Program-made: the position numbers and the translations under genes | From: Oxalobacteraceae bacterium | GTDB taxonomy: Bacteria > Pseudomonadota > Gammaproteobacteria > Burkholderiales > Burkholderiaceae_D | Direction: 5' to 3' | Assembly (NCBI GenBank): GCA_021768485.1 | Contig: JAIZVZ010000001.1 | Location: 1-64,000, forward strand | Length of the DNA: 64,000 bases | The notes under the pieces: model-generated | Databases searched by the model: none | The model's input: only the letters and a program-made list of their open reading frames with translations | Told to the model about the DNA's origin: nothing | Shown here: in pieces, positions 44,049 through 51,733 of the stretch | How the letters are laid out: each line of letters opens with the position of its first letter | Numbering within the stretch: the first letter of the stretch is position 1

Positions 44049-45365
44049 TCATTTTCCGCTCTTGATTTGCCAGACGCCGCTGGCCTGCTGGCTCAGCGAC
44101 AGATTATGTGCCGCCAATGCCATCTTCATCGCCTCGAACGGGGTCTCGCCATCGTTCTTGAAGCGCACCAGCAGCGCCCGCTCCTTGTATTCGAGCGCCG
44201 CAATGCTGGCATGATTTGGCAAGCCATTCCAGAGCTGGCCGAAGGCAGCCGCCAGCGCCACGAAATCGTCGCTGGCCAGTTGCCCCGAGTCGGCTCTGGC
44301 TGCCGCCACTTTTTGCCGCATCTGCAGCAGCGGGTCGATCACCACCGCTTCTTTCGGATAGGCCGATTTGTACGTTTGCAGCAGTAAAAAGCGCTGGGTA
44401 TCGGCGTCGCGTTTCAAGCGCCACCAATCGCCATTGAGGACAAGGACATTCATCAGCATCAGCAGCGCCGCCAGTCCGATCGGCCAGCGCCAGCGGCGCC
44501 AGTCGACGCCGCCGACCAGCCCGAGATCGAGCCCGGCGGCCAGATCGGGCGGCGGCGCAGAAGCGTCGGGCAGCCAGTTGGCCCAGTGATCGGGCGCCAG
44601 CGTCACGCCGCTCAGGCCGCCGGCATCGGCGGCGCGCTGATACGATGCCAGCTGGGCCGGCGGCACAAACAACTGCACACTGGCCTCGGGCGCCAGCGCC
44701 CGCAGCGCCTGCAAGACCTGCAACGCGGCCGCCTCGGGCACGGCGCCGGCCTCATTCAATGCCGGCTTCGATACTTTGTCCGATACTTCGTGCGATACCG
44801 CCAGGCCGACGCCATCATAACGCCCCAGGCGCAAGCTCAATTCGAGTTCGCCATTGTCGCCGGCCTCGCCGACGGCGGCATACAGCATGTCGGGGGCCAG
44901 CGGCAGGCACAGCTGCGACGGCAGCACGCTGATGCGGCGCGCGCCCTGGGCCTGCAAGGCTTGCACCAGCCGCACCAGCCACGCGCGCTCGACCACCGCC
45001 ACCCGCAGCAAGCCGTCGCCCTGCTCGCCGGCCAGCGGCGCCGGGCCGGCGGCAACCACGACGCAGTCGGCCGGATCGGAAATCAACTGTTCTTCGATCA
45101 GATTGGGCAAGGCCGCTTTCAAGCGCTTGCCGCCCAAGGGCGGGGCCTTGACGCGCAGCAGACTGACATCGCTGGCGGCGAGCAACAGCACGACGCGCGA
45201 GGCCAGTGCGATCACCGCGGCCAGGCTGCCCAACAATCCCGCGCCTTGCTGCATGACGGTTCCGCTGTCGGCGACCAGGGCAAAGCGGCATGCCGGCGCC
45301 AGCAGAGCGCCATCGGCAAGCTCGACGCTCACGCGGGACGGGTGGCGGATATACAATGTACTCAA
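44049..45365 (-). CDS. gspL: Type II secretion protein GspL
   Basis: 438 aa. A cytoplasmic actin-like domain (from STLYIRHPSRVSVELADGAL through LKAALPNLIEEQLISDPADC) is followed by a membrane helix (WRWPIGLAALLMLMNVLVLN, ~residue 310) and a periplasmic ferredoxin-like domain. It docks GspE to the membrane and pairs with GspM, whose gene begins 13 bp downstream. Confidence 0.88.
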   Translation of the reverse strand: MSTLYIRHPSRVSVELADGALLAPACRFALVADSGTVMQQGAGLLGSLAAVIALASRVVLLLAASDVSLLRVKAPPLGGKRLKAALPNLIEEQLISDPADCVVVAAGPAPLAGEQGDGLLRVAVVERAWLVRLVQALQAQGARRISVLPSQLCLPLAPDMLYAAVGEAGDNGELELSLRLGRYDGVGLAVSHEVSDKVSKPALNEAGAVPEAAALQVLQALRALAPEASVQLFVPPAQLASYQRAADAGGLSGVTLAPDHWANWLPDASAPPPDLAAGLDLGLVGGVDWRRWRWPIGLAALLMLMNVLVLNGDWWRLKRDADTQRFLLLQTYKSAYPKEAVVIDPLLQMRQKVAAARADSGQLASDDFVALAAAFGQLWNGLPNHASIAALEYKERALLVRFKNDGETPFEAMKMALAAHNLSLSQQASGVWQIKSGK

Positions 45366-45414
45366 GTCGTCTCTCTTTCGATGATCGATAGATTATTCAT
45401 GTGCTCAAATAGGC

Positions 45415-46434
45415 TCAATTCTCGCGCACCCACACCACCGTACTGGTATTGATATTACGTTGCAATAAAGCCAGCGTCTGCAGCGATGCACGATCGAGTT
45501 TGACACGCCCGACGACAAAAAAGAAATCGGTCTCGGTGGCGATGCTGTCACTCAATGTCACCGCCTTGCCATGCATGCGCGCCTTGAAATCGGCGATATT
45601 CTTGAAATACGCGCGGTCGCGCTGCAGCACCAGGGCACGGGCATCGGCCATCGACAGCAGCGGCATCACCGCCGCCAGCACTTCGGGCGAAGCCGTGTTG
45701 ACATTGATCTTGGTCGGCGACACCGGCAAGAAGGCGACATGATCCTGCAAACGATCCCTGACCTCGACCGACAAACCCGGCACCGCCAGCAAATCGTCGA
45801 TCTGCGTCATCGGCATCAGCGTCGGCTCCACATTGCCGGCGCTGGTGCCGGTGCTGGTGGTGCTGCTGGTGCTGCTGGTGGTACTGGTGCTACTGCTGGT
45901 AGTGCTGGTGCCGGCGGCGGTACTGCCGCCGCTGCTGGCCACCACCATGGCCGCGATACGCTCGGCCAGTTCCGGTTTTTGGTTCAAATTAATCAACAGG
46001 CGCCGCAAGATCGCCAGCTCGATCGGATCGACCATGCCATTGCGCGCCAGATTGCACAGATTGTAACGTGCCTGTGCGTCCACGATATTGCCCGACAAAG
46101 AGGCATCGGTGCTGTCGCCGCCAATCGGGCTTTTTTCGATATAGTCGTCCAGGCGCGTATCGGCCAGAGTCACCGCCCACGGCTCGCCCATATGGTCGAC
46201 GCTCGAATAGCGCTTATCCTCGCGCAAAATCAGCCGCGCCCAGTCGAGCGCGCCACGCAAAATCCACTTCGTCTGCAATTGCAGGCGCTGGTTTTCCATC
46301 GACCGCACCTGGACCTGCTGCTGCCAGAACAAGCTGGCAACAATGGTGATGGCCAGCGCCGTCAACAGCATGGCGGTAATGATCGCCACCCCGCGCTGGC
46401 GCCGCTTGTCGACGATGCCCGCACGGCGGCTCAT
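45415..46434 (-). CDS. gspK: Type II secretion minor pseudopilin GspK
   Basis: 339 aa, much larger than other pseudopilins, as usual for GspK. The prepilin start is RRQRGVAIITAMLLTALAIT with the cleavage site after Gly. The alpha-domain region has WARLILREDKRYSSVDHMGE and the comEA-like helix-hairpin part KINVNTASPEVLAAVMPLLS. A Ser/Thr-only stretch of about 30 residues (STTSSSTSTTSSTSSTTS core) interrupts the middle. GspK caps the pseudopilus tip with GspI and GspJ. The start overlaps the gspJ stop (ATGA). Confidence 0.9.
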   Translation of the reverse strand: MSRRAGIVDKRRQRGVAIITAMLLTALAITIVASLFWQQQVQVRSMENQRLQLQTKWILRGALDWARLILREDKRYSSVDHMGEPWAVTLADTRLDDYIEKSPIGGDSTDASLSGNIVDAQARYNLCNLARNGMVDPIELAILRRLLINLNQKPELAERIAAMVVASSGGSTAAGTSTTSSSTSTTSSTSSTTSTGTSAGNVEPTLMPMTQIDDLLAVPGLSVEVRDRLQDHVAFLPVSPTKINVNTASPEVLAAVMPLLSMADARALVLQRDRAYFKNIADFKARMHGKAVTLSDSIATETDFFFVVGRVKLDRASLQTLALLQRNINTSTVVWVREN

Positions 46435-47219
46435 ACGGCCCCCAGCAAAAAGACTTTCACGACGCCGCTTTCCAGACCGCGCAGCTGCAAGCTGACCTTC
46501 AGGCCGACCGGGTTGGCGAAGGCCGCCGCCGCCGACAGCAGCGGGGTGGCGCCGGTGGTGCTGGTGGTGCTGCTGGTCAGGCTGGCAATGGCGCCCGACA
46601 GCGAGATCAGGCCCGCGCCCGCCGGCGTGGTCGCGCTCGAACCGGCCGTCATCGGGTCCGCTTCGCTGCTGCCGGTGTCGACCACGCGCCAGCCGGGCCC
46701 ATCGCTTTGCCATTGCAGTATTTCCATCGCCGCCACACCCGATTGCAGCACCACCATTTGCGCCGTGTCGGTATCGGCCAGCGCCGCCTGCCACAAGGTA
46801 TCGAGCACCGAGAGGTCGCGCGTGGCGACCGATTCGCGCCGGCTCAGCACGCCGTCCTTGAGCCGGAAAGCCACCACTTGCAAGCGCGTCGGCTGGTCGT
46901 CGGCAAAGACGCGGCGCACCAGGATCAGGCGCTGGGCATCGGCCACCACGGTCTTGCGATTGCCAAGGTCGCTACTGCGCACAAAATGATCGCAATCGCT
47001 TTGCAATTGCGCAAACGCCAGTTGCATGCCCCGCGTTTGCTCCATGTCCGCACTGAGCGCGACGCGCGAGCGGATGATGCTGTCCAGGCCGCGCCAGCCG
47101 AGCACCGCGACCACCGCCAGAATGGTGATGGCAACCAGCAGCTCGATCAGGGTAAAGCCGCGCGCCGCATCCGGAGCCGGTGCCAGAGGCTGCGCGCGGG
47201 CCGCCAGCGCCTCAGCCAT
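46431..47219 (-). CDS. gspJ: Type II secretion minor pseudopilin GspJ
   Basis: 262 aa. A prepilin signal RGFTLIELLVAITILAVVAV (cleavage after Gly, Glu at +5) follows about 20 residues of leader (AEALAARAQPLAPAPDAA). The body has GWRGLDSIIRSRVALSADME and LVRRVFADDQPTRLQVVAFR, matching GspJ. A low-complexity insert (TAGSSATTPAGAG and SLTSSTTSTTGATPL) lies before the C-terminal strands. The start at 47219 overlaps gspI by 8 bp. Confidence 0.9.
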   Translation of the reverse strand: MAEALAARAQPLAPAPDAARGFTLIELLVAITILAVVAVLGWRGLDSIIRSRVALSADMEQTRGMQLAFAQLQSDCDHFVRSSDLGNRKTVVADAQRLILVRRVFADDQPTRLQVVAFRLKDGVLSRRESVATRDLSVLDTLWQAALADTDTAQMVVLQSGVAAMEILQWQSDGPGWRVVDTGSSEADPMTAGSSATTPAGAGLISLSGAIASLTSSTTSTTGATPLLSAAAAFANPVGLKVSLQLRGLESGVVKVFLLGAV

Positions 47220-47661
47220 TGGGCACCACCTGCACCAGCTTGATGATGCGCCGCTCCAGATTGCCGGCCTCAAATACCGCGACCTCGACGCGCCGGAAAT
47301 TCTGGTTCGGCGTGGTCAGCACTTCTTCGGCACACACCAGATGCAAATTGCCTTGCGAACAGTCGAAACTGCGCCTGCCGATCGCCGGAAATTCATGACC
47401 GAGGCGGATTTGCACCAGACGGTTTTCGGCCGACCAGGTCGCCATCATGGCGGTCCGCAGGCTGGCGCTGTTTTGCGTCAGGCTGCCGACCGCGCGCAGC
47501 GAAGCGCCCAGCGAAGTGCCGACGATGACCAGCGCCACCAGCACCTCGAGCAGCGTGAAGCCGCCGGCCGGCCGGCGCGGGCCGTTGCGCCCGGTATTGC
47601 ACCCGGTATTGCACCGTATATTGCGCAGCAAAAGCGGCAAGGGGAAAAGAGAAGGCGGCAT
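47212..47661 (-). CDS. gspI: Type II secretion minor pseudopilin GspI
   Basis: 149 aa. The prepilin motif GGFTLLEVLVALVIVGTSLG is followed by MMATWSAENRLVQIRLG and VVPNG at the end. The leader before the cleavage site is long (about 33 residues) and includes a repeat NTGCNTG encoded by a duplicated GTATTGCACCCG-type word; a later start is possible but no ATG is closer. It forms the pseudopilus tip with GspJ and GspK. Confidence 0.85.
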   Translation of the reverse strand: MPPSLFPLPLLLRNIRCNTGCNTGRNGPRRPAGGFTLLEVLVALVIVGTSLGASLRAVGSLTQNSASLRTAMMATWSAENRLVQIRLGHEFPAIGRRSFDCSQGNLHLVCAEEVLTTPNQNFRRVEVAVFEAGNLERRIIKLVQVVPNG

Positions 47662-47667
47662 CGCAGC

Positions 47668-48165
47668 TCAATCGACAACGAAATGGCCGATGCCGTCGGC
47701 GCGGATGGCAACGCTGGCCTCGCCCGCCGACAGCGTCAGAACAAAGGGCTTGTCGACCGGTTCGCGGCCGAATGTGATGCGCAGCGGAGTCTGGCTATCG
47801 GCCGCCGGCGGATCGATCGCCAGCCCGACCGGCGCCAGCTTGAACGGGCGTTCGCGCAACAACTCGTCAGTCATGGTTTGCCATTTATTTTCATCGCGCA
47901 GCAAAAAACGATAGTGGTCGGACTCGGCCTCGAACGCAATCATGCGGTTGCGCACAATCGCTTCATCGCGCGCCAGCTGCAGCAGCAGGGCGATACGCTG
48001 GGCTTCGTTTTGCAAATTCTGTCTGGCGCTAGGCATCGCATTGACCGACACCATGCCCAGGATGATGCCGGCAATTACCAGTACCACCAGCAATTCGAGC
48101 AGGGTGAAACCGCCTTGCCAGCACGCGCCGCAACGGCGCGGCCTGCATCCGTTTATGGCTCCCAC
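47668..48165 (-). CDS. gspH: Type II secretion minor pseudopilin GspH
   Basis: 165 aa. Prepilin motif QGGFTLLELLVVLVIAGIIL, then ARQNLQNEAQRIALLLQLAR typical of GspH, and a soluble domain ending GEASVAIRADGIGHFVVD. The start lies inside the end of gspG (13-bp overlap), so translation is probably coupled. Confidence 0.88.
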   Translation of the reverse strand: MGAINGCRPRRCGACWQGGFTLLELLVVLVIAGIILGMVSVNAMPSARQNLQNEAQRIALLLQLARDEAIVRNRMIAFEAESDHYRFLLRDENKWQTMTDELLRERPFKLAPVGLAIDPPAADSQTPLRITFGREPVDKPFVLTLSAGEASVAIRADGIGHFVVD

Positions 48166-48596
48166 GATCCGATATCGGCGTCAATACCGCTACCGCCGGG
48201 CTGGCCGTCAGCGCCCAGGGAAAAGATATCGATTTCGCCTTTGACGCCCGGCGACAGATACAGATACGGGTTACCCCATGGATCTTTCGGCAATTTGTCG
48301 ATATAGCCGCCGGCTTTCCAGCCATTGGCCGCCGGACCGCTGGTCGGCTGGGTGACCAGCGCCTGCAAGCCTTGTTCGGTGGTCGGATAGCGCTGATTGT
48401 CGAGCCGGTACAATTTCACGGCCTGCATCAGGGTGGCGATGTCCTGGCGCGCCGCGCCAATCTTGGCGTCGTCGGTACGGCCCATCAATTTCGGCACCAC
48501 CAGCGATGCCAAAATACCCATGATGACGACCACCACCATGATTTCAATCAGCGTAAAGCCGCGCGCGCGGCGTGGGAGGGGGAGCTTGGGCATCAT
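48153..48596 (-). CDS. gspG: Type II secretion major pseudopilin GspG
   Basis: 147 aa. The prepilin motif is RARGFTLIEIMVVVVIMGIL, followed by VVPKLMGRTDDAKIGAARQD, LYRLDNQRYPTTEQGLQALV, LPKDPWGNPYLYLSPG and the calcium-site SLGADGQPGGSGIDADIGSW. It forms the pseudopilus shaft. ATG 48596 or 48593 both work. It is the first gene of the GHIJKLMNDEFC operon, and the promoter should be within the 120 bp before it. Confidence 0.95.
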   Translation of the reverse strand: MMPKLPLPRRARGFTLIEIMVVVVIMGILASLVVPKLMGRTDDAKIGAARQDIATLMQAVKLYRLDNQRYPTTEQGLQALVTQPTSGPAANGWKAGGYIDKLPKDPWGNPYLYLSPGVKGEIDIFSLGADGQPGGSGIDADIGSWEP

Positions 48597-48718
48597 TCGT
48601 GTACATCTAAAAAAGGTTGGACCAACCGGCCCGGTGACAGAGTATAAGGCCGAACCGTCGCGGCGCACCAAAACGATAGTATGACGCGGCGCGCGCGCCG
48701 CCGGACGATTGCTAACAT

Positions 48719-49435
48719 TTACTTACGATCTTTGGCAAATTGCGTAAATTCGGCATACCCGCGCGCGCGCAAGGCACAGGCCGGACAGCTGCCGCAGCCA
48801 TACCCCCAGTCGTGCAAGGTACCGCGCTCGCCCAGATAACAGGTGTGGGTGGCGGCACGGATGAGCTCGATCAGGGCGCCGCCGCCGAGTTCCTGCGCCA
48901 ATTGCCAGGTCTGGCTCTTGTCGATCCACATCAGCGGCGTTTCCAGTTTGAGGCGCGTGGCCATGCCCAGATTGAGCGCCACTTGCAAGGCTTTCATCGT
49001 ATCGTCGCGGCAATCGGGGTAACCGGAAAAATCGGTTTCGCACATGCCGCCGACCAGCACCGTCAAGCCGCGCCGATAGGCCAGCGTCGCCGCCACCGTC
49101 ATGAAGAGCAAATTGCGCCCCGGCACAAAGGTATTCGGCAAACCGTTTTCAGCCATCGCAATTTCGACATGCTGGGTCAGCGCCGTATCGGAAATGTCGC
49201 CGATGAAGGACAGATCGATCACGTGGTCGGGCCCCAGCTTGCCATCCCATTCCGGTTTGAGGGCGCGCATCGCCTGCAATATCTGGGGCCGTACGCTCAT
49301 TTCGACCGCATGCCGCTGACCATAATTAAAGCCTATCGTCTCGACCTTGGCGTAGCGCGACAAGGCCCAGGCCAGACACGTGGTCGAATCCTGGCCGCCA
49401 CTAAATAGCACCAGAGCGCCGTCCGAAAATTGCAT
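48719..49435 (-). CDS. queC: 7-cyano-7-deazaguanine synthase
   Basis: 238 aa. The ATP-binding loop is [17 protein letters not shown] (residues ~8-24). Further blocks are [31 protein letters not shown] and the C-terminal zinc site [20 protein letters not shown] with [12 protein letters not shown] (four Cys). It makes preQ0 from 7-carboxy-7-deazaguanine for queuosine tRNA modification. The ATG at 49435 has GGGA 8 bases upstream; 49447 is an alternative. QueD, QueE and QueF are not in the window. Confidence 0.96.
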   Translation of the reverse strand: MQFSDGALVLFSGGQDSTTCLAWALSRYAKVETIGFNYGQRHAVEMSVRPQILQAMRALKPEWDGKLGPDHVIDLSFIGDISDTALTQHVEIAMAENGLPNTFVPGRNLLFMTVAATLAYRRGLTVLVGGMCETDFSGYPDCRDDTMKALQVALNLGMATRLKLETPLMWIDKSQTWQLAQELGGGALIELIRAATHTCYLGERGTLHDWGYGCGSCPACALRARGYAEFTQFAKDRK

Positions 49436-49814
49436 ATGTAATCCCATGAAACACAATCGATAAGCCGCTATTTTATCGCGACTTGCCCCCGCCATCGCCG
49501 ATTTCGCCGCGCGCAGCTCCGGCTTTTTCGCCGCGGGCGACGATTGCCGGCGCCCGATGGCGCGACGGCGATGGCAAACGCCATAAACACGCGAAAACCA
49601 TTAGCATGCTTGCAAGAAAAATGCTGGCCTTGCGCCAAATCAACTATTACCGAGGCAATTGAAGCAATAAACGGTAAACACTTCACAAACAGCGCACAAG
49701 GACCGGCTTTTTTGGGATACTGGCAGGGTTTTCCGTACTTTCATTTTTTATAACGTATTTTGCTGCCCGCCCGGGCGCAATGAATGTTTTACCCGTTAGC
49801 ATCGGAGCCGAATC
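49436..49814. other. 379-bp divergent region queC / tamA
   Basis: No convincing gene is present; a 69-codon frame on the plus strand (49544-49753) has no good start signal. The part from 49590 to 49760 is AT-richer and contains ATAACG and TATTTT tracts that probably hold the tamA promoter. I looked for a preQ1 riboswitch in front of queC and saw none. Confidence 0.4.
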
Positions 49815-51686
49815 TTGCTGTTTCGTTCGATCGCCCGGATCGCCGTCCAGATTGCCGCCGCGCTCGCCACCACCGTCACCCTTACGCTGGCCATTCCCGG
49901 CAGCGCCCGCGCCGCCGGCCTGAACTACGACGTCGCCGTCGAGGCGCCGGCGCCGCTCGAGGCGCCGGCGCCGCTCAAGGCGCTGCTCGAAGCCAATCTC
50001 GACCTGCTGCGCTGGCGCGGCAATGCCCGCATCGACGCCGAGCAGTTGCAGCGCCTGTATCGCGCCGCCCCCGAACAGATCCGCACGCTGGCCGCCACCG
50101 AAGGCTTTTATACGCCCACCATCACCACGCATCTGCAGCGCCCCGACAATGAGCAGGCCGATTCCGTCTGGCATGTGCAATTGACAGTCGCCCCCGGAAA
50201 CCCGGCGCGTGTTGCCCGGCTGACGCTCGAACTGCGCGGTTTCGGCGACGCCAGCCTCGGCGCCAGGCAAGACACGCAACCGTTCGACAGCGCCCGCCTG
50301 CGCGCCGCCTGGCCGCTGCAGACCGGCCAGATCTTCCGCCAGGCCGACTGGGAAGAGGCCAAACGGGCATTGCTGCGTCAGGCGATGCTGCAGCGCTATC
50401 CGCGCGCCAGCCTGGTCGAAAGCCTGGCCACGGTCGATGCCGACAGCGGCCAGGCCAGTTTGCGCCTGGTCCTCGACAGCGGTCCGGCCGTACATTTCGG
50501 CGCCCTGCGCATCGAGGGCCCGCGCCATTTTCCGGCGGCCCTGATCGCCAATCTGAACCCGATCCGCCCCGGCGACGTCTATGACGAAACCAAACTGCTG
50601 ACGCTGCAAACCCGGCTGCAGGAAACCGGCTATTACAGCGCCATCGAGATCACGACCGATGTCGACGGCGCGCTGGGCAGCCCAAACGGCCTCACGCCCG
50701 AACAAATCCAGGCCGCCACCGGCAGCCTCGTGACGGCGCCCCTGATCGTCAAAGTCAGCGAAAACCGGCGCAAGAAAGCCGGCGTCGGCCTCGGCTACAG
50801 CACCAACACCGGCCAGCGCGCGCAAGTGACTTACGACGACCTGGACGTCATGGGACTGCGCCTGGGCAGCGGCGTCACGCTCGAGACAAAAAAGCAGACG
50901 GCCCACGCCGATCTCTACTTTCCGGCGACCGACGACGGCTATAACGACAGTATCGGCACGCGCGCCGAGCACAGCACGGTGTCGGGCGAAATCACCGGTC
51001 TGGTCAGCGTGGCCGCCAAACGCAGCTGGGGCTCGCCCACCCTCGAACGCAATCTGACGCTGGAATCGGTCAGCGAGCGGCAAACCATCACCGGCTACGA
51101 CACCACCCACGCCAAAGCCCTGCCGCTCACCTACGGCATTACCCTGCGCCGCGTCGACAACCTGATCTTTCCGACCAAGGGCTATGCCTTGAGCGCCCAG
51201 CTCGGGGCCGCCCCGGTGCGGCTGCTGACCGACCAGACTTTTGTGCGCGGCACGGCCAAATTGATCGGATACCTGCCGCTTGGCAGCAAAAGCACGGTGG
51301 TGCTGCGCGCCGAGCTCGGCGCCCTCGAGTCCAGAAACAAGGACGGCGTGCCGGCCACCTATCTGTTTCGCGCCGGCGGCGATCAATCGGTGCGCGGCTA
51401 TGCCTACCAGGGGCTCGGCATCAAGGTCGGCGATGCCGTGGTTGGCGGCCGCTACCTGGCCACCGGCAGCGCCGAATACCAGTACTGGTTCGAACCGAGC
51501 TGGGGCGCCGCCGTGTTTTACGATGCCGGCAACGCCGCCGATTCGATCAAGGATTTGAAACCGAAGTCCGGTTATGGCCTCGGCGCGCGCTGGAAAAGCC
51601 CGGTCGGCCCGATCAATGCCGATATTGCATACGGCCACGCGGTGCGCCAATACCGATTGCACTTCTCGCTTGGTTTCACTTTTTAG
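49815..51686 (+). CDS. tamA: TamA, Omp85-family outer-membrane translocation subunit
   Basis: 623 aa with a TTG start. A signal peptide (RSIARIAVQIAAALATTVTL to PGSARA) leads to three POTRA domains (first: LEANLDLLRWRGNARIDAEQ; third ends DGALGSPNG). The 16-strand barrel has GVGLGYSTNTGQRAQVTYDD, the Omp85 VRGY motif in FRAGGDQSVRGYAYQ and a C-terminal Phe (LHFSLGFTF). It cooperates with TamB in envelope assembly and phospholipid transport. Right after the signal peptide the hexapeptide APAPLE is duplicated. The next gene, 47 bp on, is tamB. Confidence 0.93.
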   Translation: MLFRSIARIAVQIAAALATTVTLTLAIPGSARAAGLNYDVAVEAPAPLEAPAPLKALLEANLDLLRWRGNARIDAEQLQRLYRAAPEQIRTLAATEGFYTPTITTHLQRPDNEQADSVWHVQLTVAPGNPARVARLTLELRGFGDASLGARQDTQPFDSARLRAAWPLQTGQIFRQADWEEAKRALLRQAMLQRYPRASLVESLATVDADSGQASLRLVLDSGPAVHFGALRIEGPRHFPAALIANLNPIRPGDVYDETKLLTLQTRLQETGYYSAIEITTDVDGALGSPNGLTPEQIQAATGSLVTAPLIVKVSENRRKKAGVGLGYSTNTGQRAQVTYDDLDVMGLRLGSGVTLETKKQTAHADLYFPATDDGYNDSIGTRAEHSTVSGEITGLVSVAAKRSWGSPTLERNLTLESVSERQTITGYDTTHAKALPLTYGITLRRVDNLIFPTKGYALSAQLGAAPVRLLTDQTFVRGTAKLIGYLPLGSKSTVVLRAELGALESRNKDGVPATYLFRAGGDQSVRGYAYQGLGIKVGDAVVGGRYLATGSAEYQYWFEPSWGAAVFYDAGNAADSIKDLKPKSGYGLGARWKSPVGPINADIAYGHAVRQYRLHFSLGFTF

Positions 51687-51733
51687 CTATTCCTGTATTT
51701 TTTCGCCAACGGCGGATTGCGGCACAAGTAACG

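Noticed and set aside
49436-49814. PreQ1 riboswitch upstream of queC
   Set aside because: I searched the minus-strand leader for the short preQ1-I pattern (a small hairpin followed by an A-rich tail) and did not find it.
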